The notes under the pieces: model-generated
The model's input: the letters and a program-made list of their open reading frames with translations, nothing else
Database searches by the model: none
What the model was told of the DNA's origin: nothing
Assembly: GCF_000001735.4 (NCBI RefSeq)
Contig: NC_003071.7
Span: 879,001 to 943,000, forward strand
Direction: 5' to 3'
DNA: 64,000 nucleotides
DNA from: Arabidopsis thaliana
Taxonomy: Eukaryota > Streptophyta > Magnoliopsida > Brassicales > Brassicaceae
Shown here: positions 10,764 through 21,948 of the stretch, piece by piece
How the letters are laid out: every line of letters begins with the position of its first letter
Numbering within the stretch: the first letter of the stretch is position 1
Position numbers and translations under genes: made by a program

Positions 10764-11520
10764 ATGACATTCTTCTCTCCCACTCAGGTGTTTTTGAACT
10801 ACAGGGGAGAACAACTGCGTCGCAGCTTCGTGAGCCACCTCATTGATGCCTTTGAAAGGAATGAGATCAACTTCTTCGTAGACAAATACGAACAGAGAGG
10901 CAAAGACCTCAAAAATCTCTTTCTTAGGATCCAAGAGTCGAAGATCGCGCTTGCCATCTTCTCAACCAGGTTTGTACTATTCTTTCAAATTATTCAGAAG
11001 ATTCAAGAAAATTAATCATCCTTATTTTGATTTCAGATACACGGAGTCAAGCTGGTGTTTGGATGAGTTGGTGAAGATAAAGAAACTTGCTGATAAAAAA
11101 AAACTCCATGTCATTCCAATTTTCTACAAGGTGAAGGTAGAAGACGTTCGAAAACAGACAGGTGAGTTTGGTGACAACTTCTGGACGCTGGCAAAGGTTT
11201 CAAGTGGTGATCAGATCAAGAAATGGAAAGAAGCCTTGGAATGTATCCCCAACAAGATGGGTTTGTCGTTGGGAGACAAGAGGTACTTATCCACTTACAT
11301 TCACTAAATCTTCTTCTTTTTGTATAGAATTAAGTTATATATTCTTTTTTTTGGCAGTTCTGAAGCAGATTTCATCAAGGAAGTTGTTAAGGCGGTTCAG
11401 TGTGTTGTAGCAACGATTGGACTTGAGGAAGAAGAAGAGAATCATTTTGGGAAAAAGAAGAGAAAGGATTGCAAATGTGAGCTTCCTGATTTGAAGAAAA
11501 GCAGAACCAAAAAGTTGTGA
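10764..11520 (+). CDS. TIR-domain-only protein (TIR-X type)
   Basis: Three exons, 10764-10969, 11037-11282 and 11358-11520, join in frame to 615 nt (204 aa). The TIR fold fills residues about 6-150: strand A with QVFLNYRG, helix A with RRSFVSHL (the Ser-His pair of the AE dimer interface), a BB-loop region [10 protein letters not shown], and SSWCLDEL after the first intron. In plant TIRs the Glu of WCLxEL is the catalytic residue of the NAD-cleaving activity, and it is kept here. [19 protein letters not shown] is the strand-D/DD-loop region. The tail after [11 protein letters not shown] is rich in Glu and then Lys (KKKRKDCKC...KKSRTKKL). There is no NB-ARC or LRR, no signal peptide and no membrane segment. 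A defence-signalling role is inferred from the family. I recall the locus as At2g03030. It sits inside the island flanked by the 4.25-kb repeats. Confidence 0.82.
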
Positions 11521-11593
11521 CGTAAGAAAATGTTTTGCAATTTGTATGGATATGGACTCTCCTTTCTAGTTGTGTTATTTATTTATTGAAGGT

Positions 11594-12280
11594 ACATTAA
11601 TTTTCTCTAAATGTTGCAAGATTAATCAATTAATTAAGGTCTTATATCACCATTCTCCGTGTTTCCCCTGTACCACAAACATTATATTACAATAAAAAAA
11701 CAAAATCCAACTTCCTCAAGATTCCTCATTTGATCATACATAAGATGTGACATGCTTGCTTTCTGAACCTGGTAGATTTTCTTAGTTTCACGCAGTCGGA
11801 TGTTTACATCTTCTAACATTTCAGAAAGCATCCACTATAACTAAGATTTTCTTAGTTTCTCTTTTGATATCCACTATAATCCAACGGAAATGTTGGATTT
11901 TGTTTTTATTGTAATGAGAAAATCCGAAAGTCCGAAAGCAACACTTTTGATAGCATTTTGATATTTATCAATTTTTGATGTTTATAGAGCCTAGAAATCG
12001 TTATCTGATAAAAATACTTTTGATGTCTATTGTTTTTGTTTTTATTATATATACTTTTGATGTCTATTGCGTAAATATCAATTTTTAAGAATGAGATGAG
12101 AAAATCCGATTACTCTACTTTTGATATCTATCATTTTTTATTTAAATGCTATCAAAACATTTCTCATTACATTACAATAAAAACAAAATCCGAAAGTCCG
12201 AAAGCAACACTTTTGATAGCATTTAAATAAATGAATGAATCATACTGATTACTCTACTTTTGATAGTAAATTCTGTGTAA
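11594..12280 (+). repeat. Long inverted repeat, left arm
   Basis: This 687-bp arm is the reverse complement of 12944-13628. By eye the only difference is one 2-base indel ('gt' in 'ccgtgtttcc' near 11660). The arm contains smaller internal repeats such as 'actctacttttgata' and 'ccgaaagtccgaaagcaac'. No open frame is credible. Terminal 9-bp target duplications are not found (attgaaggt versus ttgaggaat). Confidence 0.92.
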
Positions 12281-12943
12281 TGTTAACTATATATCCATCA
12301 GCTATGATTCGTAAAAATACCGTAAAAATTGATAGATATACCGTAAAATGAAATGATAGGTGATGGATATACCTATCAGCTATGATTTTCTCTGCAATGA
12401 AATGATAATTAATTAAGAACAATTAAAAACAATGACTATATTATTATAATATATATTATATAACAATTAAAAACAATGACTATATTATTATAATATATAG
12501 GTACGTAGGTACTACTAAGATTACAAATTAGAAAGCTTTGAAAAATACTAGTAGTAAAAAGGGGCAGATGATTGGTAAATAATAATTTAAATTGTTTTTA
12601 GTAAAAAAGGGCACAGACACTCACACACACACTGCTTTCACGACCCATGTGAGTTTTCTTTCTTCTCCATCTTCACTTTTTTAAGTAGCTAGATGACAAG
12701 ACAGACAGCTATCTCCTTTTTTTTTTTACGAAGAAGAAGATCAAGAAAAAAATGAATTTTAAAAAGGGACCTTTAAGAGAGATGGTGGGAGAGAGAGCAA
12801 TAGAGAGAGAAGGAAATCCACCCCCACAAATAGAAAGTTAGGGTTTATTGGAAAGAAAGAAAGAGAGTGTGTCTCTGTGTGTGATTCTAATAGAGGTGTA
12901 GTACGTCGCTTTGCTTTCAGTCCATTAAAACCATTCCATAACC
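12281..12943. other. Spacer of the long inverted repeat
   Basis: This unique 663-bp loop is GA/CT-rich in its right half. Read on the minus strand it resembles a plant gene leader (CT-rich tracts, AAACCCTAA at about 12837-12845), but I recognise no coding sequence. An AT-rich 45-bp phrase with 'aacaattaaaaacaatgac' is repeated at 12418 and 12461. Confidence 0.5.
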
Positions 12944-13628
12944 TTACACAGAATTTACTATCAAAAGTAGAGTAATCAGTATGATTCATTCATTTATTTA
13001 AATGCTATCAAAAGTGTTGCTTTCGGACTTTCGGATTTTGTTTTTATTGTAATGTAATGAGAAATGTTTTGATAGCATTTAAATAAAAAATGATAGATAT
13101 CAAAAGTAGAGTAATCGGATTTTCTCATCTCATTCTTAAAAATTGATATTTACGCAATAGACATCAAAAGTATATATAATAAAAACAAAAACAATAGACA
13201 TCAAAAGTATTTTTATCAGATAACGATTTCTAGGCTCTATAAACATCAAAAATTGATAAATATCAAAATGCTATCAAAAGTGTTGCTTTCGGACTTTCGG
13301 ATTTTCTCATTACAATAAAAACAAAATCCAACATTTCCGTTGGATTATAGTGGATATCAAAAGAGAAACTAAGAAAATCTTAGTTATAGTGGATGCTTTC
13401 TGAAATGTTAGAAGATGTAAACATCCGACTGCGTGAAACTAAGAAAATCTACCAGGTTCAGAAAGCAAGCATGTCACATCTTATGTATGATCAAATGAGG
13501 AATCTTGAGGAAGTTGGATTTTGTTTTTTTATTGTAATATAATGTTTGTGGTACAGGGGAAACGGAGAATGGTGATATAAGACCTTAATTAATTGATTAA
13601 TCTTGCAACATTTAGAGAAAATTAATGT
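12944..13628 (-). repeat. Long inverted repeat, right arm
   Basis: Partner of 11594-12280. Its outer end lies 195 bp beyond the stop codon of the truncated p24 gene, where the last p24 exon would be expected. A transcript crossing both arms would form a hairpin stem of nearly 690 bp. Confidence 0.92.
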
Positions 13629-13822
13629 TTGAGGAATTAAAATCGAAACATACTCAAGAGAAGTCATAAGAATGAAAGATGAGATAGAGAGCAAAATGAA
13701 CCTTTTTTGCATAATGGATTATCAAACTCACAAAATGTATGGTTTAAGTATTAATTAACCTCATCATCTCTCTCTCTTCCGACCAAACAAAACTAAGGCT
13801 TAAAAGGTTTGTTCTTTGTCTG

Positions 13823-14572
13823 TTACCTTTCACGAAGATAATACATCTCCTCATGTATGGAAATAACAGTATCCATCAAGGTCTTAACCTGATACTCCAT
13901 CATCTACAAAAACAACATCAAAGATCCAACAACAACTAGGTTTAGTAAATAAACTTTTAAAAGCTACAAACTCTCTACACTATCTTCTCTCATTTTCACA
14001 TTCAAAACCAGACAAAACCCTAGCTCCTAGCTTACATGCTCAAATTTCATCAAACCAAACACAAACTAAAAAAACCACTTACATCAACTTGACTCTTCTT
14101 AGCCACATTGGTCCACTCCTTAGAGTGAACACCAGTCTTCCAATCAAAATCAATAGTCAACGTGGTCTCCGGCTTATAATCAATGGCAGTGATGCACGCT
14201 ACGTAACTCCCATTTTCATAAGCAGTAAACGAGAACTGACCAGCCTCTACATTATCGGCTTCGTGCAAATTCTTCCCTTGTGGTGGCATCACCTACAATA
14301 ACCACAAGATAACACATTAAAAACAAAAATCTATCAAGTGAGATTTGTGATGAAATCTATACCTTGACGATGATCTTGTGAGAATCAGGAAGAGGATGAT
14401 GATCTTCGTTAGGGTTTACGATGAAGTATTTACCAATAGACATGGCGTTTTCGTGAATCTCCTCACCGATGCATTTCGTTTTCGAAGACTTTAACTCGTA
14501 ACGCATTGATAGTGTCCTGGGAGATAACAACGCAATGATCAAAAGCAAAATCGAGCTTCGACGAAGATCCAT
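13823..14572 (-). CDS. p24/emp24 family (GOLD) protein, truncated C-terminus
   Basis: Exons on the minus strand are 14363-14572, 14083-14292 and 13823-13903, giving 166 aa. Residues 1-22 form a signal peptide (hydrophobic ILLLIIALL). The GOLD domain follows, starting MRYELKSSKTKCIGEEI with its first disulfide Cys; VACITAID supplies the second. MMEYQVKTLMDTVISI begins the coiled coil. Intact p24-delta proteins continue with the rest of the coiled coil, a membrane helix and a cytosolic KKxx-type tail that binds COPI and COPII. Here the reading frame runs over the old splice donor (CGTGAAAG/GTAACAG) to TAA, and no further exon is seen before the inverted repeat. The product would be a soluble luminal fragment of an ER-Golgi cargo receptor. 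I recall At2g03040. It may be a decaying gene. Confidence 0.8.
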
Positions 14573-14676
14573 GGCGTCACCGGAAAAGAGAAGAGAGAGA
14601 GAGATAAAATCTTGCAGTAGTCAATGTTTTTTTTGCCGTTTCGGGTAAGACAAAAGAGTCAAAGACGTTCTTTGCA

Positions 14677-14709
14677 CACGTGTAATTATTTTATTGGTGA
14701 AGACACGTG
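14677..14709 (-). promoter_or_regulatory. Two G-boxes upstream of the p24 gene
   Basis: CACGTG occurs at 14677-14682 and 14704-14709, 105 to 137 bp upstream of the start codon. ATTGG lies beside the second. Paired G-boxes near an inverted CCAAT are bZIP-type sites and would suit a secretory-pathway gene responding to ER stress; that response is inference. TGGGCT motifs further out (14747-14805) add site-II elements. Confidence 0.35.
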
Positions 14710-14845
14710 AGCAAGTCTTCTTTGTCATGAGCATAGTATGGGCTTTGTATATGGAACTGGGCTTAGTTTTGTAATGAACTTTCACTTGGCACAATATTTG
14801 GGCTTATATAGATTAATATATCCGAAATTTAAATTTTAAATTTTC

Positions 14846-15380
14846 AATATAGGTCCGGACATTCAGATTTCATATCGGATTCAGTTCGAATTTTTTTTAT
14901 TTGGATAATTCGGATGAAAAAGTTTATTAACATTAGGATTATATGACTATTCGGTTTGGTTTCACTTCGGATGGTGTCGGATTTGTATGGGTTTCAAATC
15001 AGTTTTTGAGAAAAAAAAACTAAAAAATTGTTCAATTTTAATCAAAAATCGTTTAATTTTACTAAAATTTGGTTTAATTTTGCAAAACAAAGTAAAATTA
15101 TAACAAATAGAACTAAAAGAAATTTGGATATTAAGGTTATAGCGAATATTTTTGTTATTTAGTATTTTTTGGGTATAAATTATAACTAAATATTACTAAT
15201 ATTTTAAGATATATAATTTTATTTCGGATTACAGATATCCGTTTGCTTTTCGGTTCGGATCGGATTCAGTTCGGGTAATTCAGGTAGGAGAATTCATTAT
15301 CTGTTCGGATTTTGTGACTATTCGGTTCGGTTTCGGAGCCGGATTTTTCGGATCGGTTTTTGGATTTCGGATTTTATGTC
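14846..15380. repeat. TTCGG/CGGAT-rich degenerate pentamer repeat
   Basis: Two dense patches of irregular 'ttcgg', 'cggat' and 'ggttcggtt' pentamers, at 14850-15000 and 15220-15380, flank AT-rich DNA. Together with 14573-15570 this stretch shows no gene. It probably represents a degenerate dispersed element. A TA tract follows at 15385-15415. Confidence 0.45.
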
Positions 15381-15384
15381 CAAC

Positions 15385-15415
<31 letters not shown>

Positions 15416-15570
15416 TTTTATAAGCTACAAAGATGATGATGATGATCCAAAAGAGAGATAAAGATGAGATCAATCTGTTGGGATTTTCAAGTTTTTCTAA
15501 TTTTGAAAAATACCATCTTTGCAAAAATTTCGATAGTTTTCGAATAATCTTATATAAAAGTAGGTGTATT

Positions 15571-18241
15571 ATAACAAGACGATTCTCAGCATAAAAAAAA
15601 AGTTTATCCCAGACCCGATTAACCTTTAATTTTGACAAACGCGAGTTCATTTGACTGTTGAGTTATTTATTAACAGTTTGATATGTAATCTTTTTTATTA
15701 AATAATAAATATTTTAAAAATTTGTGTATATATTAAAAAGCTGTTAATATTTAATCCACAATTCAGTCAATAATAGAACAAGTCTTGAAACAATAAAACA
15801 ATTATTTTACGTTAAAAATGTAAAACATTGTGGGTTTGTTCCTCTACCAACATCATTTAAAATGAAACCATTTTTTAAACTAAAACATAACTTTATATAA
15901 TACGGACGAAGTATACTTTGTATCAATGTGGTTGTATTAGTTTCTTAAAATATTTGTAGACGTTAAATCCAGTAATATCCAAGGAAAAGCTCATATAAAA
16001 CTTTAAATTGTATTTTATCCTTAACTTTTGGTTGTTTTCAATATTATCATTCAGAGGAGGGGCTTGTCTCTTTGTTTGTTTTTTTGTTTTTCTTCCCAAA
16101 CCTTCTCATTTTGTCTCTCAAACTTTGATGCAACTCGGGCTTGTCTCTTTATTTATAGGGGCTTTGGTACAATCCTAAAAATCTGAATTGATAAGTTAAC
16201 ATTAAAACAAACAAAAAAGTTTGATAGTTAAATAATTAATTTGACGAGTAGAAAAATCCTTTTTATCCTTTTTATCATTAAAACAGAAAAATCCTTTTTA
16301 TCATTATCATTTTTATAAATATTCTAACTTTTCTATAATTGTATATTATCATATATTTCATAGATTATTTATTTCATGACCTATTTAAATATATTTCCAA
16401 AAGAAAAACTATTTAAAATATTCTTATTTTGTAAGTTTTAGTATTATAATTTACAAATATTCTGACTTATTAATATATCTATATATTATCATTTTATAAA
16501 AATGTAAATAAAAATTAAAATCTGAAAGATAATTAAAAAAAGAAAAAGACATGAACAAATTAACCCAAATAAATTTGTAGAAAACCCAATGGTAAAGACG
16601 ATAACCCTGAAAACGGCCAAACAACTCCTATCTCTCTGTCGACACAAAAGGGGATACTGATAAAACCGTTTTTCCTCTTTGGTTTTCGGGCCGCCGACAT
16701 TTGCCGGTGGTTCTATTTTGTTACTTGCTTTATTTTTCTTCTGCTTTCAATAATTGTGATGGGGAATTTTCTGTTATCTCAGATTGTTCTCAGATTTATT
16801 TTCTTCATTCGATTTCTCTTCACCTTTATGGTGATGATTGTAATTCTCTTTGTCGATGATATGGTTTTCTTGGGACATCTCTCCCACCCTTCCGCAGTTA
16901 TCCCCACACTGAAACCCATGATTCGATGTGATGCAGTCTTGTTCTTGCAGATTTACAAATATAAATGGAGATCTCGGAATTTGGTGTCTTTACAACTATA
17001 CAAACAGATCTACTTTGGAAAATGGAAACTACCATGGAAAAAGAGACAATTCGGGATGAATGGATAATGACAATAAGCAACTATCTATGGAGGAGAATGA
17101 TCGGAAGATGGTTTATGTCATGTACACAACAATGGGTTTTAAGCACAACCAAGACCAATGACATCTCATTCTATATGAGAGTCTCGATCAATCCAAAAGC
17201 TTTGTGATGTAACATATGGATCGTTGCATATGACTCTCAACTGCATTACCGGTATTTTATCAGTAAAAAGAAGAAGATCCCTAAGCAAGAAAGTCACACC
17301 AAATTGACGGAAATGACGAAGATGATAAAGTACTTGACTAAGAATGCGGCATGTATTGCTTCATCATTTTTTCGTTACAAAAACAATTGGTTGTATTTGT
17401 AATCTCATTGATAATCATGTATACTTTGATTCACATTAATAAAGTTTGTTTAGATGTTAAAAAAAAAAATGTAGAAAACCATTACCAGTTTATCATGCAT
17501 CAAACCTAAGATTGGTCATATACCAACTAAACAAAGTGATAAATGTTATTTTCTGTATGGCAACCCTACAGTTGTCTTAAACTTAAGAAAATTTTGTTTA
17601 GGACTAATACATTTAATATTTTTAAAGAATATCATAAATATTTAATAGATTAAAAAATTAAAAAATTGTAAATACTCTAATTTGATTATTTAAAAATAGA
17701 TATATAATTAAAATATTTATAGCATGTGACATGTTAAACGTAATGTATTATATGCTTGTTTAAATAAGGTTTGACACTTCTAAATATTTTAAAATTTGAT
17801 ATTGTAAGCAAATTTTCATTAGAATTCTAAAATGAAAACATGGATTCCATGCATGGGTTGAATTTGGTATTATTATATACCAAACATATGTTCATACTAT
17901 ATTGGACTATGTAAAATTCCGTAATTATATGAAACAAACTTCTATTTCAACAACCAAAAAAGTTAAAATTCAAAAAAGATCTCCTAAATTAACTAAAAAA
18001 AATAGCTAACTAGGACTTATTGCTATTGATTCCATGATCCCTATACTTCCTTAGTTAATACATTTTAGATATGGTTCATTTATAATATTTAGACTTTTGA
18101 TATATGCAATCTTATTTTGTTGTTGCTATTTTTTTTTTTTCACTTACTATTATAATATATGAAAATTTGATTCTGGAATATATAATATATTAACAAAAAA
18201 AATTTTAACCCATGTTGTAGCATGAGTCATAATCTAATATG

Positions 18242-18273
<32 letters not shown>

Positions 18274-19522
18274 TATATGAAAAGAAAATCTTTATGTTGA
18301 GTCATGGCAATAATAAATATTGTTTGACGTTGGTAGATTGTTTTTTTACCGTCTGATTTCCTTATCTTGTGCTCATCCACCGACTTCTCAAAAACAAGAG
18401 GAACCAAAGACTCATGGATTTTAATGGGAGTACGAATCTGGAGATTGCGAATTCCAAAAAGAAAGAATGTACCCACCGTTAAATACATCTTTATGCAATT
18501 TGTAGCACACATAGGGAACAAAAGAGAATACGCTGTCACTAAGTCACATTGGTTGATTTTCATCTTAAAAAGTTTTATGAGTCTCTAGATACGCTACATA
18601 TAGGTAATAAAAGCATAAAAGTTGCGACTAAAAATTTGTAAGATACACCATAATCATCTCTCCAACAAAAGATGGCAAGAATAACCACAATATGAAGATA
18701 TGATGAGACACAATCCATGGGATGTACAAGTTGCGCACACTGGCAGGGCCGGAATATCTATTCATTGATGTCAAATAAATTTTTACAAAAACTGCAATTT
18801 TCTTCTTCATACACTTGTAGTATGCAATTAGTATATGGCATCCACAAAATACTAAACATTTATACCCTATTTACTTCTGAAAACTGAAATTTCTATAATA
18901 GATTTTTTGAGTAATAACTTGTTTTGGAAAGAAAAAAACATAATACTTTATATATATTTCTAACATTAAATAATATACAATTAATCTTGGATTTATTCAT
19001 GATTTACATGTTAGACCCAATCTTAACGCCTAACAATTTATGGAGAATTAGTGCTAAATAAATTTACATTAAATATCCATATATATACTACGGTTCAGAT
19101 ATTGTTTAAAATTCGGATTATTTTTTGCATGTAATAATTTAAAATAATTATAAATAGCAGAAAATAGAAAATTTTCAAAATTTATTCCAAAAATGGCCAC
19201 TATAAAAAATATTTTCCTCGTTATTTGTTAAAATTTGATAGGTTAGCATTAAAACAAAAAAAGTAGTTAAATAATTAATTTGACGAGTAGTAAGAATATT
19301 TGATCAAAATGTATTTAACATCTTTTAAACAGAAAAAATCCTTTTTCTTATTATCCTTTTTATAAGTATTCTAACTTTTCTATAATAAAAATTATGTATA
19401 TTATCATATATTCATAGATTATATTTTTCATGACCTATTTAAAAATATTTCCAAAAGAAAAACTGTATAAAAATATTATTATTTTTGTAAGTTTTAGTAT
19501 TCTTATTCACAACTATTCTGAC

Positions 19523-19566
<44 letters not shown>

Positions 19567-19813
19567 ATATATCATGTTATAAAAAAGTAAATAAAAAATA
19601 ATTAGTGAGCGAATTAAAATCGGAAAGATATTAAAATACAAGACATGAACAAATTAACCCAAATAAATTTGTAGAAAACCATTACCGGTTTACCACGCAA
19701 CAAACCTAAGATTGGTCATATACCAACTAAATAAAGTGAAAAACGTTATTTTCTGTATGCACGACCCTACACTTGTCTTAAATTTAAGAAGGTTTTGTTT
19801 AGGACTAATACAA
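15571..19813 (+). repeat. 4.25-kb direct repeat, copy 2
   Basis: Second copy of 5648-9899, shifted by 9923 bp at its left end and 9914 bp at its right end. The difference comes mainly from TA-tract length. The terminal repeats inside lie at 16189-17611 and 19236-19812. The next base after the shared sequence differs from copy 1, so the right border again falls at the element end. Confidence 0.9.
16587..17469 (+). mobile_element. Poly(A)-tailed retroposon, Sadhu-like, copy 2
   Basis: Same 883-bp retroposon as at 6664-7546 with the same tgtagaaaacc duplications (16576-16586, 17470-17480) and poly(A). It was carried along by the segmental duplication rather than inserted independently. A few substitutions distinguish it, including one that changes a Ser codon to Leu in the longer open frame. 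Confidence 0.65.
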
Positions 19814-20773
19814 TCTCCACTTTATTGAGTTTACCAAAAATGAAGGCCACTGAGAACACAAGAGGAGATGACAACATCAAGATGTGCTAGAGGTAAAGCC
19901 AGCGCCTCGAGCAGGACAATTCAGATGGCTAACACCAACACCAATTACTTCCTGAGCTTTATGTACGGAAATGAATCAGTATTTGAGGATCGTGTATTCG
20001 CTTCTCGTTAATCCGACTTTAAGTTATTGGTTTCCAAGCTATATGGTTCAAAATTATGGAAGGTTACAGTTTTCAGTTTGAGTCAACTCTTAACAATTTA
20101 GGAGAGAATTTGAAGGCCCTGTTCTTTTTCCAGACGCTGCGATCAAATCCAGCGACCAAAAAAACAGTTGTTTAACACACAATTACGTTGAAGTCTATAG
20201 AAAGTTATGTGGAGAGGAATCACTCGATTCTAAAAACAGCGACCTATAAGGCATATACACGTGTTGCCAAAAATAACAGCGACTCAACATCTTCACTAGA
20301 GACGTCGCCGGCGTCCATATTGAGCGACTGTTTTTGTATCTCTGTTAAAAAATTTGTCTTCGTCGGAGTCGTTGTCGCTGTCGCAGCGATTAATAAACGA
20401 ACATGCCCGAAGTTACAGAGAACAACACCACACACTATTTGTAAAATTATGAAGCAAAAAACACATAAGCTAATGAATACTCAAGTCTTGTGAATTACAG
20501 AGTACATTGAAAGAAGCTAACAGAACCATTGAGAAAGATTCAAAGTAATGGACATAATTTGAAATTTTGAATGGTTAAACGCAAAACATTTCTAATTCAC
20601 TCAGCTAGGGATATGTGATCATCTACTGAAACCCACGTACTTGGTGCAAATCATCACTTTTGCAGTCAATTACCATCTTTCTCATGTAAACTTTAAAGCA
20701 ACTTTCATTCCTCATCAACTAGATTCTTAATTACCTTACCAAAAAAAAAAAACTAGATTCTTAATTACACCTT
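19814..20773. other. Intergenic DNA, no confident gene
   Basis: Contains GC-richer patches around 20160-20440 with short open frames on both strands, but no recognisable domain, no ATG context and no splice pattern. It may hold a decayed gene piece. Confidence 0.3.
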
Positions 20774-21104
20774 CATGATCTAACATATTGAAACAAAAAA
20801 CTATATACAAGCTCATATGAAAGTGTCTTAGCATGTCCCAAAGTACAAAACTTCTGCAATTTTCATCTCTCAAATCTCAAGTACCAAGAACAAAGAACAT
20901 CAAAAAGCTTACATTGTTGTTGTTGATCATCATCTTCTTTCACGATCTCAAGTTACACATTACATGATCTAACGAAACATGTACTCAGCCTAATCATTGA
21001 AACAGAAACTATATACAAAACTCATGTGAAGTGTCTTGACATGTCCCAAATCTCAAGTAAAAAGAACATCAAAAAGAACGTTGTTGTTTATCATCATCTT
21101 CTTT
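20774..21104. repeat. Tandem duplication of the EMB93 3' end
   Basis: Two units share, in order, a 'catgatctaac' phrase, 'gaaacaaaaaactatatacaagctcat', 'gtcttagcatgtcccaa', 'aaatctcaagta', 'agaacatcaaaaag' and 'tcatcatcttctttca' type sequence. The units run about 20774-20943 and 20963-21104. The second unit contains the stop codon of the mTERF gene, so its 3' UTR was copied locally. Confidence 0.65.
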
Positions 21105-21948
21105 CAGCAGACCTAAGACGAAGTTCTAAAAGCCAATGGTTAAACTGACCATCACTAACCTTCAACATCTCAGACAAAGGCATCAAAATCCCATGTTCCT
21201 TAAGCAATCTATGCCTTGGCTTTATCTTCCTCTCCAAGCTAAACGAAAAATACTGAGGGAAACGTTTCAGCTCCTTAACATCTCCACGCATCTCCTCAAT
21301 AAAAAACTCAACTTTAGGAACTAAATTGTTATCAACACTATAAGTCAACAACGCCGGAGATCTCACAACCATCTTCGCTACTTCTTCTCTTGTAAACCCT
21401 AACCCTTCTTCAAGATACTCAATTTTGGGGATTAGGGTTCGTTCCACATTCGATACAAGCAACACCGTGTTCCGTGACGTAATCGTGTCGCGACCCACGA
21501 ATCCTAGGGTTTTGAGGAACGTTAATGCAGGACGAAGCTGATAATCTACAGATGAAATTAGCAATCGAGGACAACGAGAGATCGATTTAGGTATGTCTTG
21601 CTCTGAAATTGAAATCTCATTGGATAAGAAGCGAAGAACTGGTAAGATTTCAGATTCAGGATCAGAAGTTAACAAATCTGGAAACATGTCGAGGATACGA
21701 CCAACGGCGGGTCTTGAGAGTCCGGTGGAAGAGAGTAGAGTCTCGACGGAGACGACGGAGGAGATTGGAGCAGAACGGAGAGATGGGTTTACTCGGAGAG
21801 CTTTGTGAGGATCTACGTTAAGGTCTTGAAGGTAAATAAGCTTCTCCCGGAATAGAATCCCAGTATCTGAAGTTTCTCCGGCGAAACATCTAATCCTCAC
21901 GGCGGAGAAACACGGCGGCGGAAAAAGAGAACACCTTGCTATCATCAT
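21094..21948 (-). CDS. SOLDAT10: Plastid mTERF-family protein (EMB93/SOLDAT10)
   Basis: Single-exon gene. The first ATG is at 21948 (284 aa); a second ATG directly follows at 21945. The N-terminus ([20 protein letters not shown]) is basic and Ser-rich, like a plastid transit peptide. Residues about 60-270 form repeated helical mTERF motifs with the Pro-Leu-Leu signature, e.g. [18 protein letters not shown] and [20 protein letters not shown]. mTERF proteins bind organellar nucleic acid and affect transcription or RNA metabolism. From memory this is At2g03050, an embryo-essential gene also isolated as a suppressor of singlet-oxygen-induced cell death. It is divergent with AGL30, 665 bp apart. 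Confidence 0.92.

Noticed and set aside
11594..13628. Reading the long inverted repeat as a MULE with 9-bp target duplication
   Set aside because: Flanks attgaaggt and ttgaggaat do not match, and there is no transposase.
20188..20493. Plus- and minus-strand frames of 101 and 63 codons
   Set aside because: Mutually overlapping, without domains. Only GC-richer composition argues for a gene.
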